Part shown: positions 9,712 to 22,140 of the stretch, one piece after another
Layout: every line of letters begins with the position of its first letter
Numbering within the stretch: the first letter of the stretch is position 1
NCBI GenBank assembly: GCA_003255025.1
Contig: QANY01008739.1
Span: 124,001-188,000, forward strand
Length of the DNA: 64,000 nt
Origin: Datisca glomerata
Lineage: Eukaryota > Streptophyta > Magnoliopsida > Cucurbitales > Datiscaceae
Direction of reading: 5' to 3'
Position numbers and translations under genes: made by a program
Notes under the pieces: model-generated
Seen by the model: the letters and a program-made list of their open reading frames with translations, nothing else
What the model was told of the DNA's origin: nothing
Database searches by the model: none

Positions 9712-12225
9712 TTGAAAAGAGAACATAATGATCGTTCTCGGTTGCATGGATCTAGACCTTGCGCTAAATATTGAACGCATGCTGATCTTATAGACAAACG
9801 TTCTATTGAGGCTAAACATGATTTTGAGAGGTGGGATCGTTCAAATCGCATGAGTCACATGATCATTAAGCGTGGAATTCCTTGAGGAGATTGAAAAACG
9901 TTTTGCTAAAAACGATAAGGTTGAAACAAGTACGCTTTTGCAAACTTGATTTCAATGAAGTATAAAGGAAAATGAACTATAAAGGAGTACATCATGGAGA
10001 AGTCTCATCTTGCTTCTAAACTAAAGGCACTAAAGCTAGAGTTTTCTGATGATTTACTTGTGTATTTAATTTTGATTTCAGTTCCTGCATAATTTAGTCA
10101 ATTTAAGGTTAGTTAAAACTGCCAAAAAGATGGAAAGTGCTCTGAATGAGCTCAATTCTTATTGTGTGCAAGAGGAAGAAATGTTGAAGCAAGAAAAGAC
10201 CGAAAGTGCTCACTTGGCAAGTACATTTAAAGACAAGAACAAGAAAAGGAAAAGGAATAAGGATGGTGCAGGTGGTCTAGCTCAAAAGAAACAGCAAAAA
10301 AAACAAGATGAAGAATTCGACTGTTACTTTTGCAAGAATCCTGGACACATGAAGAGGGATTGTACCAAATATCATGTTTGGCGTGTAAGGAAATGTACAC
10401 TTTCTACTCTAGTTTGTTCTGAGGTTAATTTAGGTTCAGTGCCAAGACACACTTGGTGGATAGATTCTGGTGTTACTACTTACATAAGTGTGTCAATGCA
10501 GGGCTGCTTGAGCTTGCAAAAGCTAAATGATGCTGAAATATTCATCTATGTGAGCAATGACAAATCAATAGAAGTTGAGGCTATTAGACTTTTAGGTTAT
10601 TATTAAAGACTGGATATTATTTGGATTTAAAAGAGATTATGTTGTATCGTCGTTTTGATGAAATTTGGTTTTTATTTATGCTCTGGATAAGTTTGATTAT
10701 TATTGTTCATTTGAAAATAGTCAGCTTAGTCTATCTTTGAATTTAAAAATTGTTGGTACCGTTTCTTTATCTTTATATGATATATATTTGCTTGATACAA
10801 TTGTCTCATTTAGTGAGACCTTGCATGTGAGTTCACGTGGCATGAAACATAATTTAACCAATGAGAATTCCGCTTCATTATTTCACAAGCGCTTAGGTCA
10901 TATTTCTAAAAGTTGAATTGATAGGCTTGTGTTGATTGTATAAAGGCAAAATAGACAAACACAGGGAGATTAAGTGCCAACAGAGCTTCATATGTCTTAG
11001 AGCCGATTCACACAAATATTTGTGGACCATTTCCTACAACTTTTTAGAGTGGTCAATAATATTTCATTTTGTTCATAGACGATTACTCACGTTATGGCTA
11101 CATGTATCTCATTCATGAGAAGTCCCAATCACTAAGCATAGTCAAAGCTTACAAAGCTGAGGTTGAGAACCAACTCAACAAAAGAATTAAAAGTGTTAGA
11201 TCTGATCGTGATGGTGAGTACTATAACAAATACAACAGATCATGTGAACAACATACATGGCCCTCTACTAAATTCCTAGAGGAATGCAGAATAGTCCGAC
11301 AGTACATCATGCCAAGATCTCCTAGCATGAATGATATATTTGAGAGATGAAATATGTCACTTAATGATATGGTTAGGAGTATGATTTGTAACTATGCCTT
11401 GTCAGAATCTCTCTAGGGAGAAGCACTAAAGACTCCAGCTCATATTCTCAACAAAGTGCCAACTAAGACGACAACCAAAACCTCTTATGAGCTTTAAACG
11501 GGTAAGAAACCTAGTTTGAAGTATTTTCACATTTGGAGATGTCCAGCTGAGGCAAGATCTTATAGGCTGAATGAAAAGAAACTAGATACTAGAACTATTA
11601 GTTGTTACTTTACTTTGAGAGATCAAGGGGTTACAAGTTTTGTGATCTCGTAAGTAAGTCAATTTTTGGAACGTGAACTACAACGTTCTTTGAGAATGTT
11701 GAGTTTGGGGGAGAAATAAGGTTAGAGACTTTATTTTTAAAGAGGAATATATTACTATTCCCACAATTACTTTTGACAATGATCAGGTTTCTATTCCTGA
11801 CATTGATCAAACAGTAAGTCCAAAACTTCAAGACAATGTTGAATTACTGCCCACACAAAATAAAGAAATTATTTCTGAAGATCAAACTCAACAACCTTAA
11901 GAACAAATGCCATTAAGCAGATCCACAATGGATAGGAGAAAGGCAATTTCAGATGACTTTGTAGTCTTTCTCTATAAACATGAGGATGATATTGGAGTGA
12001 TGGAAGATAATCCAATCAACTTCCATCAAGTCATATAAAGTTCTTACTCTGAAATACAACGAAGCCCATTGCCTGAAGAACAAATGCCATTATGCCACGA
12101 ATGAAGAGTTTAAGTTCATGAAATACAACGAAGTTTGGGACCTCGTTCCGTTGCCTAAAGGTGCGAAGCCCATTGGTTGCAAACAGATATTTAAAACCAA
12201 GAGAGTTTCGAAGGGTAATGTGGAG
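9712..12225 (+). pseudogene. Second broken Ty1/copia element (copia-2): gag to start of RT
   Basis: Gag remains are visible at about 9,800-10,130 ('ERWDRSNRMSHMIIKRGIP', 'SLASKLKALKLEFSDDLL'-like reading). An intact CCHC knuckle C-YF-C-KNPG-H-MKRD-C lies at 10,322-10,363, inside a 158-residue open frame (10,130-10,606). The protease signature D-S-G is at 10,463-10,471. The pre-integrase segment reads 'ALDKFDYYCSFENSQ' and 'LFHKRLGHISKS' (10,680-10,914). The integrase core reads 'FIDDYSRYGYMYLIHEKSQS' and 'VRSDRDGEYYNKY' (11,070-11,235). 'GAKPIGCKQIFKTKRVSKG' (12,160-12,216) is the start of RT. The element is cut at 12,226 by a MITE and RT does not resume. No LTR was recognised. It belongs to a different copia family from copia-1. 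Confidence 0.85.
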
Positions 12226-12733
12226 TAGGGGTGTGACCGGTCCAGTTCGATTTTGTTTAGGACTCTAAATTGAACCGAACCGCAAAATTAAAAAATTTTA
12301 AAAATATAAACCGAAATGAACCGCTTAGAGAATAGGAACTGAGCCGAGCCGAATCGTGTAAGATTCATTTAACTCTCATATAATATATTTTTTCAATGGT
12401 ATATGCGAAATCGTGATTCACAAAATATAAAAGATTGTAATTCACTTTGGTTCTACTAAATTTTGATAATGAATGTAAATATGTTTGATTTTTTTTAAAA
12501 TTTGTGCAAAAAATTATGGAGGAAGTCTCTCTTACCAGATCTATGTCGGTGTCGAAGCTTAAAAATACTTGAACGGATAATGATTAGACGTAGATATATC
12601 ATTTCTAAAGTTAATAATGTTTCATTCTTTTTTATTATCCAATTTCTTCTCAGTTTTTCAATTTGTCCATTAATCAAACTTAGGGAGTTCAAAAACCAAA
12701 CTAACTGAGGCGATTTCATTATTTTCTTTAGGT
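12226..12733. mobile_element. AACCGAACCG-type hAT MITE (copy 2, right end unclear)
   Basis: The sequence TAGGGGTGTGACCGGTCC at 12,226 begins exactly where the copia-2 RT frame is lost and resembles the left ends at 5,589, 16,594 and 44,471. GAACCGAACCG and 'AACCGAAATGAACCG' follow. The body turns AT-rich and no matching right end is visible. At 12,734 another left-end-like sequence (TAAGAGTGTTCAAAGAACCG) starts, so two elements may be fused or nested here. Confidence 0.5.
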
Positions 12734-12877
12734 AAGAGTGTTCAAAGAACCGATAAACTGAACAAATCAAATCGAAATGCTTGGTCGATAACTTCAATAC
12801 TAGGGGTTCGATTTAGTATAATTCAAATCAAACCCATCGAATATTAATTATTGATTGAAGGGATATCAATATTACAC

Positions 12878-13380
12878 AAGTGTTTTAAAATGGGTTTGAG
12901 TAAGGTACGAGTATATAAACAAAATACTCATGTGAGTATGGGAAGGGTACGAGTTTCGACTTATCCATCTCCATTTACTTATTTACCCGATATATATAAT
13001 GTATGTCTGTATATGAAATATTAGATAATTATTAAATTTAAAAACTAAATTAAATATGATGATCATAAATAAGCTTAAACTTAGATTTGTAATTTACAAG
13101 AGTGTTTAAAATTTTTATTTTAAATTTTATAATTTAAAATATTATTGTGATATTTTGATATGAATATATAAAAATAATTTCATACTATTTTAAAATTTTA
13201 TTTTCAATTATAGATTGCGAGTAAAAAATTCACTGGATACCCACAACTAAATAAATATTACTCATAACTTACTCATAAAATTTGTATGGATATAGAGATA
13301 AATATGAAGATAGAACATACTAATGAGAATGCGGTGGGTATGATACTATCCATACCCTATCATTCCCATTGAAAACCCTT
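12878..13380. mobile_element. AT-rich MITE-like element with ~17-bp inverted ends
   Basis: AAGTGTTTTAAAATGGG (12,878-12,894) is the near-complement of CCCATTGAAAACCCTT (13,365-13,380). Inside, 'GGGTATG...CCATACCC' words add further self-complementarity. The interior is AT-rich and non-coding. A target duplication could not be identified, so the superfamily is open. Confidence 0.45.
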
Positions 13381-13449
13381 GGGGTTCGTTATGTGTTTTG
13401 TACATTCAACTATGTCGTTTGTGACGCCCTAATTTTGCAGCAGGTTGAT

Positions 13450-13458
13450 TTAGGGTTT
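13450..13458 (-). promoter_or_regulatory. Telo-box upstream of the uL1m gene
   Basis: TTAGGGTTT, the reverse complement of the plant telo-box AAACCCTAA, lies 242 bp before the start codon. Telo-boxes are common in promoters of plant ribosomal protein and translation genes. I did not see an accompanying site II (TGGGCY) element close by. Confidence 0.55.
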
Positions 13459-13699
13459 AGGTAAAACCCTTGCAAAAGAATAAATAAATTTAGGGATTTT
13501 AGTAAAATGTTTTTGCCATCTATTGTAATAGATACGTATTGAAGATTGTAGACATTGTTGCCTACAGCAATTGCTAAGTAATTTAGTGGAAGGTTTTGAG
13601 CAATTTAGTGAAATGTTTTCTTTTTCAAATTTTGAGTTTTTGTTATTGTCTTAAGATTGTAGTTGAATTTCATCACTTGTCTTCGGCTTTCATAGATTC

Positions 13700-14391
13700 A
13701 TGGCTGGGTTTAAGCACCTCCTAACCCATGCTCGCCGCCATTTGCCAACGAAATCCTTTTCTTACCTCTCGGTTCCACCACTTCTAGGCCTTCATCGATC
13801 TCTATCATCATCATCACCATCTGATGAATCAAACCCGAATCTCAATTCTACTCCTAATGAATCTTCTAGAAGAACTTCTCAGTCCCTTCCAATTCAACCC
13901 GTTTCATATGCTCCCAAGCCGAAAGACCAAACAGAACCAGAGCAAGAATCTTCACCATCAGCACAAACAGCGCCGTCACTGCCACCTCGACGGTCACGCC
14001 AGTCGCCGAACTTACCGAGTCAGGAGGGACGAATAAATTGGACACGTGAAGACATTAGATACGTCAAGGACGTTCCGGATATTGCTCCGGTGTCGTATCC
14101 ATCGCGTGTAGCTCCTCTTCCGGAGGATAGAATTTCGGTTTCGGGTGAAGAAGGAGCAACTGGTGCGGAAGATGGTGAGAAGGAGAGTGGTGAAATGGCT
14201 AAGGAGAGGAAGAAAATTGAAGCTGAAAGTGAATTAAGGAGGAGGGTGTTTAGAGTTGCAGAGGAAGATAAGGTGACAGTTCCATTTCCGATGCTGATAA
14301 AGGTCGAAAAGAAGGAGCAGAAGCATGTCCTTGATTTAATGGAGGCAATACGGCAGGTCAAGGTCAGTGTAGAAACGTTTCTCTTATGGTG

Positions 14392-14447
<56 letters not shown>

Positions 14448-17400
14448 TTTCCAGAGATCTAGAGAAAAGCTTTTTGTTGTGGATATTGCGAATGCGGTAG
14501 GGAACGCCAGATTTAGAGGTTTTTATCTGTATTTTTGTGGAGATATTGCAAAGCTTTTTGTTGTGGAAATAAATATGCAGAAGTTAAAAAGAAATGCTTT
14601 TGGGTTTGGTATGATTCTTTGAATACTTCTAGTCAACGCTATTGGATTGGGATTGTAGAGCAGGAACTGTGAGACATTAACGAATGGGGTTGCCTCTGAA
14701 TGTTATGCTTTGACGAGGAGCTTTTGCAGAAAATACTTAGCAAACCTGGGACTTGGGAAAAGCTTACCTCTAAACAACTAACTAAATTTCATTATTCCAA
14801 GCATGGATGGCTTAACTATTTGGAAGTCATTTTATTTTTATACTTACAAGAAATTTAATCGTCCTAATATCTTATAGTTATTTCTAGTTATTGTTCAGGC
14901 TAATGCCAGGGGAAATTTTGATGAAACTGTTGAAGCGCATGCAAGGCTGGGTGTCGATGCAAGAAAAATGGTATTTTTTCCGTTCATACCACAATATCAT
15001 TCAAGGCTGGGCGTTCAAGAAAAATAGCTCAAAATATTAGCTTATTTAGCAGACTTGTTAAAACATCCGTAAATCATATCATAATACCAGTGGGTTAAAG
15101 TTGTACAGATTTTATCATTTTCTGGCTCGTGTTACTCTTTCTTTTATGTTTCTGATTACGATATTTGTATTCAATACATCATGACAACGGCAAAAATTTT
15201 CCTGAAACTTAATGTTCATTTGTTTGGCAGCGTAGATGCCAGTCATGGCATTCGTTTCTCTCTGTGGTGTTAAAATTGCTACACACCAAAAATATTATGT
15301 AGTTACTACACAATTACAGAATTACATTCAGTTTCTTGCAGAATTTTATCATTTTCTTGCAGAATTACATTCAGTTTTTCTTTTATAAACTTTTCATCCG
15401 AAGTTTTCAGTTTGCACTTACTACATATATTTTATTAAAATGCAGCAAGTTCTTGGCAATATGACTCTGCCTCATTCTGTTGGAAAGGTAACATTTTGCC
15501 ATATCCTGAGGACTTACATGTTATATTGGTCTTTTACCAAGTTAATTGATTGCATAAGTGATGTCATTTGTTAGGTTGTCAGGGTTGCTTTTTTTGCTGA
15601 AGGGGCAGATGCAGATGAAGCTAGAGCTGCTGGAGCCGATATTGTTGGTGGCGTTGAGCTTATTGAGGAGATTGCAAGTATGAGCCAACCCAGTTGCTAT
15701 TTTGATAACCAATTAGCATTATTCAATTGTTTGAGTTCAGGGTGTATGTATTGCTTGAATTTGAGTCTGTCTGTCTGTGGTTTGGTTTTAATTTCTGAAG
15801 TGAAATTTATTTAGGCAGTCGAAAGTTGAACGTAGACAAGTGTTTCTCAACACCTGAGATGATGAGGCGCATCGGGAAGGTTTTGAATTTTATTTTTTTT
15901 ATAACTTCTATAATTGGTCAATTTCAAGGCTGCTGTAATAAAAATGCATGTGCTTACTGTATTTCAGATATCAAAGATTCTTAGACAGCGTGGATTGTTA
16001 CCAGATCCTAAAGTAAGCTTGTAATCTCATCTTCTTTGTCAATTTTTTTTACCATGAGAGGCTCTAACTTATTTTGATTGCGCTGATATGTTTGTAGCTA
16101 GGGACTGTCACCAGTGATGTCACTGGAGCATTAAAGAAAGCAAGAGAAGGTCATATGCACTTCAAAATGGACACGACATCTATTGTGCATGTGGGGCTTG
16201 GGAAGGTAGCGTTACATATTTCGTTATCACATTCTTTATTTTGTACGTTTATGCTGCGTGAAATCATTTGGGACTTCGCAACTTGATATTTTATCTCAGG
16301 TCAGTTATTCAGAAGATTATTTGCGCGAAAATATTGGTGCTTTTGTTAATGCTCTTTTGCTTGCGAAGCCCTCAGGCCTGAAGAAAGGTAAGTACTAAGT
16401 AGCTTATATTGCGAGGCAAGTTTAGGTCAAAGTTCACCTCACATTTGACTTTTAGAGTTGCTAAATATATAGCTTTATAAGAAGATATTGTTCTGCATAA
16501 TTCTTAGTAGGCCAGTAACAGCTAAATTGATCAAAAACATCAAATTTCAGACCTTGAATTAAGACGTAGGGAGTACTGAATCAAAGGAAAATTTAGGGGT
16601 GTTCTTCAGTTCGGTTTTAGTGGTTTTGTAGTAATTTTGAACTAAAACTTCGATTCCTTTTGAAAATTGATGATATTTTTAATTTGAACCTAACCAAAAC
16701 ATTGGTTTTTTAACTAAGACAAATTGAACTGAACCATAGACACCTATAAAACTGACCTAACTGATAATTCTCAGTTCGGTTTGGTATAATTTTGAGTACC
16801 CCTAGGAAAATTGCTCTAGACTAACAAAGAGACCTTGGCTTTTGTTGTACATATATTTGAACCAATTTGTTATGTTTGCAGCTTCGAAGTATGCTGGATA
16901 TGTGAACTCCTTCCACATATGCAGTACGGTAAATATTATTAACTTCTTTTTCAATGAAATATATGATTTCATCGTCTCATCTGAATTAAATGTTTTAAAT
17001 GCTTGAGTTTACTATGCACTCTACTTCAGCTCCTTGAATGTCCCTCCTTCCAAGGTCTCGTTTTTCATGTCCTTTTTGCCTCACAGAAGTTCATTTTTTT
17101 AACCAATTAAGGAGAAATCAAGCAACTGATCTACTAGTAATCATGATCTATTAATCTACTAGTATCATTTGGAAATTCGATACAACTTTCTAGTTGTGGA
17201 AACATACTCAAGGAGGGGTGACTTTATTAATTCGTAAACGACTAATCTACTAGTAATCGTGATCTATTAATCTGCTAGTATCACTAGTAATCGTGATCTA
17301 TTAATCTGCTAGTATCACTTGGAAATCCGACGTATTTCTAGTTGCGGAAACATACTCAAGGAGGGTGACTTTATTAATTTGTAAACCTTTCATGTGACAG

Positions 17401-17724
17401 ATGAAGGATATTTATGTTTCAAAAAGTTTGACTAATCAAGAAAATTATTTGAACGAATATTCTTCTTCTTGCGATTGAAGAATATTCAGCCTGTTCACTT
17501 ACAATTATGCTTTATGGGAAGGGCAGTGTCCGAAATTTGCGATTGTTGTCATGTACACGGTATTGATGCTATTACACTCATACCTGGTTCCTCTCTTCAG
17601 AACTAATTCACTGTGTTCTATTTGTAACTTGCAGATGGGTCCTGGATACCCCGTCACAATACAGTCACTATCCAAAGCTGCGGATCAAGTAAACAGGAAA
17701 TACTTGAGTGGCGTGATCCGTTGA
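13700..17724 (+). CDS. Ribosomal protein uL1, mitochondrial type (10 exons, 440 aa)
   Basis: Exons read by eye: 13700-14362, 14899-14970, 15446-15487, 15575-15677, 15815-15879, 15968-16012, 16098-16205, 16300-16387, 16882-16928 and 17635-17724. They sum to 1,323 nt, keep one open frame and all introns are GT-AG; intron 5 has a weak donor (GTTTTG). uL1 binds 23S-type rRNA and forms the L1 stalk that helps release deacylated tRNA. The L1 domain spans about residues 205-435: 'KHVLDLMEAIRQVK', 'NFDETVEAHARLGVD', 'MTLPHSVGK', 'GADIVGGVELIEEI', 'LLPDPKLGTVTSDV', 'TSIVHVGLGK'. Residues 1-40 are rich in Arg, Ser and His and nearly free of acids, as in a mitochondrial transit peptide. Residues 40-200 are low-complexity, with a conserved-looking 'INWTREDIRYVKDVPDIAPV'. 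It resembles the Arabidopsis mitochondrial L1p family rather than plastid RPL1; organelle assignment is inference. Confidence 0.92.
14394..14444. repeat. (CT)n microsatellite in intron 1 of uL1m
   Basis: About 25 uninterrupted CT units begin roughly 32 bases inside intron 1. Being within an intron and so long, it is likely to vary in length between individuals. Confidence 0.95.
16594..16804. mobile_element. hAT-type MITE in intron 8 of uL1m, perfect 8-bp target duplication
   Basis: It starts TAGGGGTGTTC (16,594-16,604) and ends GAGTACCCCTA (16,794-16,804). It is flanked by identical 8-mers GGAAAATT at 16,586-16,593 and 16,805-16,812. The 211-bp body carries CAGTTCGGTTTTAG near the left and CTCAGTTCGGTTTGG near the right. 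The 8-bp duplication supports the hAT superfamily and proves the boundaries. It lies between exons 8 and 9 and leaves the splice sites intact. Confidence 0.88.
17120..17400. repeat. Nested tandem duplication in intron 9 of uL1m
   Basis: A unit of about 120-160 bp containing 'CTACTAGTAATC(A/G)TGATCTATTAATCT', 'CTAGTTG(T/C)GGAAACATACTC' and 'GTGACTTTATTAATT' occurs twice. Within the second copy, the 38-bp segment around 'CACTAGTAATCGTGATCTA' is itself repeated. Sequence identity is high, so the duplication is recent. It increases intron length without touching exon 10. Confidence 0.85.
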
Positions 17725-19284
17725 CAATAAAGGTCAGGATTCGGCATAATAGTATGTAACTCGGGATTTGTCATTTCTAGAGAGCAATTTTCTCTGGCTT
17801 TCAGCTTGTTCTCTCTTATGAACATTGTTAATTGACTAGGATAGCGATGAGAATGAAGTTGATTTTCCTTTGATATTTGTTGTAGTTTATTGGTCATTTG
17901 AGCAAAAATGGCTGTTTCATGGAAGTCTGAAAGAGCAATGACCTTTGTCTTAAAACACTTTAATTCATTTATTTTGTTTGTTGCATTATTATGCATTGTT
18001 ATTATTGTTATTCAAACCAGATGGGCGTCCATGTAGTTTAAGCAAAATTACAGTGGGTATCAGAAGAATTTTTCCTTTATCTTTTGCTATTTACCCATCC
18101 GTTGTTTATTGATAGGGTCGTGTGTTCCTTCCTTTTCTTGTTCCCATCTTCAGATTTTATTGTCGGGTTTTTTATCTGATATTTGTGTCCCATAACGAGA
18201 CTTGTCCCATAATGACTTGACGTGATTCCTATACTGACATCATATCTAGTTAAGAAAGCTCTGACCATATTGAAAACGGATCTTTCTTGTTGGGAATCCA
18301 ACAAGGAATATGCTCCCCGATCTAGGTTGTGGAGTTTAAATCTCAACGACTTAGATCAGTTGGACAGCGATGTCTTTTCTCTTTTAGATCTGATTTAAAC
18401 CTTCCATTTTTCATTTGAAGAGGGGCCGGATCTGACCAGATCATTCCTTTTACGGATCTTGAATTTGTCCAGGTGTAAGTACTACCGAAGGGAGCTGGAG
18501 CGATCCCTTCCAAACTTTCTAGAACCTGTTGGATGGGGAACTCATCATTGTCGGCCCACTCCGTTGTTGCTCCTTAAAACACATACCCAAATGGATATTT
18601 GGGCACGTGAGTCCCTCATATTTTATAAACTTGGTGTTTCGAGCATCTTTGATGGATGTTGATGTGGATTCTTAGAATTGATTCTTTTAGAATTGTCGGT
18701 TCTTTGAAGTTGTTCCCTTCCCTCTTCTTCCTGCATCTGGGTAAGTATCTCAAATGGAGCTATGACCAGCACCTTTATCTCCTTTCCCTTTGAGCAACTT
18801 TATCTTAATATTTTCATTAGACTTGTCATGTTGGACGCTATCGTAGAGATTCTCTTTTCCCTTTTCTTTTATCTCTTGAGCTTCGTTACTAAAGAGTTGA
18901 AACACTGGTTATCCATTTGTTTTCTGAACCTATTAGAAATGGGTAAGTCGGGAAAGATTGCATCACTAACATTCTTATTTACTTGTGCTTGCATATGAGA
19001 AAGCAAATATCAGGGTGGCGGTGCCCTGTATGTGTTGGTGGATGAGTGTAGTATGTCGTGGTTGGCCATTCCACGACTTTGATGGGGAATCTACCTCTCT
19101 GTTCCACAGAAGATTGGTTCCCTTTACCTGAAATCAAGGGCTCTGTACCCACTTGGGAACTTAGACTTTCCTAATTTATTCAATCTGAATATGACTTTCT
19201 ATAGACTGGAAGTAGGCCCCTCGAGTCATAGGAATTCATACTACTTGAATCAACTCCAAAATCTTTCCTTCCTACCATTAGTGG
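17725..19284. other. 3' flank of uL1m and unassigned DNA
   Basis: The first few hundred bases after the stop codon are T-rich and presumably include the 3' untranslated region. From about 18,400 the sequence is less AT-rich and contains short open frames on both strands, none longer than about 90 codons and none that I recognise. The block 19,000-19,284 and the block after 22,830 may once have been adjacent, separated by the element described next. Confidence 0.3.
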
Positions 19285-20039
19285 TAGATAGAGGTGCTAA
19301 GTAAGCCGGTCTGGACTGCTTGGAACCGATTTGATTCGAGCCCATGGGCTGGCGTACAGTCTAGTCTGGCTTAATATTGAGACCACGAACTGTCCAGGTT
19401 TGGAACGCATAGGCCCAGACTTGCCCGCGGGCTGAAACAAAGCGGCCCGTCTGAACTTGTTTAATCTTTGAAAACATTAGAAAGAGGAGTTTGTGGGATT
19501 TGAGAACCTGTAACGAAAAGTTCAATTTCCCACCCTTTTACAAATAAACCAATAGGCATAAGTTGTTTTTATATTAGGTTTCTCAATATTTCGTCAAATC
19601 ATTAGTAAAATTTGGAGTGAAAATAAATAATCTAAATCAATTGATAAAATAACAGGTAAACAATATATTTATTAATTTTCGCCATACCATCACTCAACTA
19701 AATGGCATTAATCTAAAGTAGGGTGTAATTTGGCTTCAATGGAATTTAACAACATTTTGACGATTATTTGTTAAATAGATCTAAAATTTAATATTTATTA
19801 TAAGATTCTGTGTAGACAAATATATCTAATATTTACTAGGAAATTTCTTGTAGTGAAAACATATTTTTAAAATATACACTTCAATAATTCAAATATTGAA
19901 AAACATATTCTTCAAGCGTTATAAAATATGTAATTGTTATATATATGTATATTATCTTCTAATATATTAATTTGCTTAAACACATTTATTTTGAAACCTA
20001 ATTATTTAGTTTTTATCGAACAAGCATCAACTCAGTGGT

Positions 20040-22140
20040 TGTTTCGGGAAACTCTCCACTTTCTAACCTTCTCTAAGAAATGCTAGTCATTTCATGATTT
20101 CGTCTTTGTCTTCGTCTTTTCCAGAATTCATTCTCTTGAGCTCGTTTTTTTTTCATTCTCGTTCTATTCTGGAGCTTCTTGTCTAATCTTGGAGCTTCTT
20201 GTATTCTTTTCTTCTTCTGCCCAATACGTTCTAATTTGGCGCGATTCGTCTTTTACTTTTTCACCTAGGTTGCCTCTTTCTCTCTTACTTGAAGCTTTGC
20301 ATGTTCTCAAGATGGAAAGAGAGGTTCATGTGGAAGAATTCGAAGATATCCTGGACTTAGAGGATGTCCTGCAGCAAGATAATGATAATCATGAATCTTG
20401 GATGGTTGGGAAAGTTATTACCGATAGAGTGATTAATGCCACTATTATGGTTTCTGTCCTATGTAAAAGATGGAGTATTGAAGAGGGATTGAACATTAAA
20501 CCCCGGGATATAAATGTGTTCTTGTTCAAACTTGGTAGCAGAATTGAATTGGAGAAAGTGGAAGGAAAATGTTCACGGAGCTTCAATGAAAATCTTCTCA
20601 TTCTGAAAAGGTACGAATAAGAGACACAATCCTCTGAAATATCTTTTGATTCTTGCCCTATATGGATTCAATTACAAGACCCGCCGCCTAACTGGTGCTC
20701 TGAACCGGTTGTTAAGAAAATGGCTGCCAAAATTGGGTTGGTTAACTGTGTAGATGAGTATACTTTAAAGGGGGCTCTGGCTAGATCTGTGCGTGTAAGA
20801 GTCATTTTTATATTAATTCTCAGCTAATACCTGGATCTTGGGTGTGGAGAAATTAAAATATCCTATTTGGATTGAGTATAAATATGAAAGGCTCCCAACA
20901 TTCTGTTTTCAGTGTGGCAGTTTATGCCATGATACTAGGTTATGTACCAAGATTGGATCAGATGGGACAATTTGTATCGTGAATGGCTGAAAACTAAGGC
21001 TAACATGAGAACTCCAAATTTTGTCAAAGATTTTTTCATCTCTGAAGGTAAGAAAAAAATGGACCTAAATGAGGATAGGTGTGACGGTTCTTATGAAGGT
21101 AATATTGAGGACCAGATGGAGAATAATTGTAAGTCACCTGAGGTTAATGATAATTCATCTTCTCTCAAAGGTGATTGTGATATTGGGTCAGGAAAAGTAG
21201 ATGCGCTGGTTGATAAATTCAATTTTTCTACATCTAATTCTCAAAATAAGAGTGAAGGTAAAAATAAAGGTAGATGAGGAGGGCAAGAAGTTATAGGAAG
21301 AGGTGCTAAAAACCAATCTGGAAGTAAAAGGCCCAGGACTGAGGAGGCGGATTCGTTGGTTTCTGATAACCTGCATGATATATTGGTTAAAGATAATTTT
21401 GGTGAAAGGGAGTCTGGTGAGAAAAGTTCCAGTGGTGTTATTGTTACTAATGATGAGGGTGTGATGACTTACCCTAGAAAGCCGTATGAGGATTAATGAA
21501 AATTTTGGTTTGGAATTGTCAACGGTTGGGGAGTGCCTTGACAATTCAAGCCCTTAGGGAGGCTTTAAATCTCCGTAATCCTCAGATTATCTGTTTGCTG
21601 GAGATTAAGACTAAGAAGAGCAAAGCTGACAGATTATGCAGGAGGTGGAAGTTTGATTTCTGGCATGTTGTTGAGCCAAGAATGTGTTTTGATTCCAGGG
21701 TGGTTTCTTGAATTATGAAGTGTGTTTCCTCTATGAATTACAAAATCCAGATTAATGGAGATCCAAAAAAAATTATTTGTCCTAGTAGAGGCTTTAGACA
21801 AGGAGACCCATTGTCTCATTATCTCTTGAATCTGATGCACAAATTGTGGTTAGTTGGTTGCTCGGTTCCTCTTGCAGTGATTGGAAGGTCTAATGTTGTT
21901 TTAGATGTTAAGTGTAAATTGTCTCAAGCTAGTAATTGTTAGATTTCTTGGTTTGTAGGAGTTTTAATTCCACTGCTGATGCCATTGTTAGATTTGGCCT
22001 AGATCAGAGTTGGAATAGTTGTAATAGCTCTTACTTGTCTTCCCTTTCTGTTAGCTTGATTTCCAAGGATAAGGACTTTGTAAGAGAGAGTTTCATACCT
22101 CCTTAGTTCTCTCTCAATGAAATCTTTGTTTTTAAAATAC
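20040..22140 (+). pseudogene. L1-type LINE with large internal deletions
   Basis: ORF1 begins at ATG 20,312 (MEREVHVEEFEDILDLEDV) and includes 'WMVGKVITDRVINATIM...KRWSIEEGLNIKPRDINVFLFKLGS', a DUF4283-like domain. A zinc knuckle C-FQ-C-GSLC-H-DTRL-C follows at 20,904-20,945, preceded by 'YERLPTF'. The endonuclease start 'MKILVWNCQRLGSALTIQALREAL' lies at 21,496-21,570. At about 21,705 it is joined directly to RT-like 'KCVSSMNYKIQINGDPKKI' and 'SRGFRQGDPLSHYLLNL'. The second half of the endonuclease, the first part of RT and the catalytic FADD region are missing. 'SFNSTADAIV' near 21,957-21,990 looks like the end of the RNase H domain. Confidence 0.8.

Noticed and set aside
14386..14622. 78-residue frame starting in the (CT)n tract
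   Set aside because: Lies in intron 1 of uL1m; encodes a Leu/Ser run from the microsatellite.
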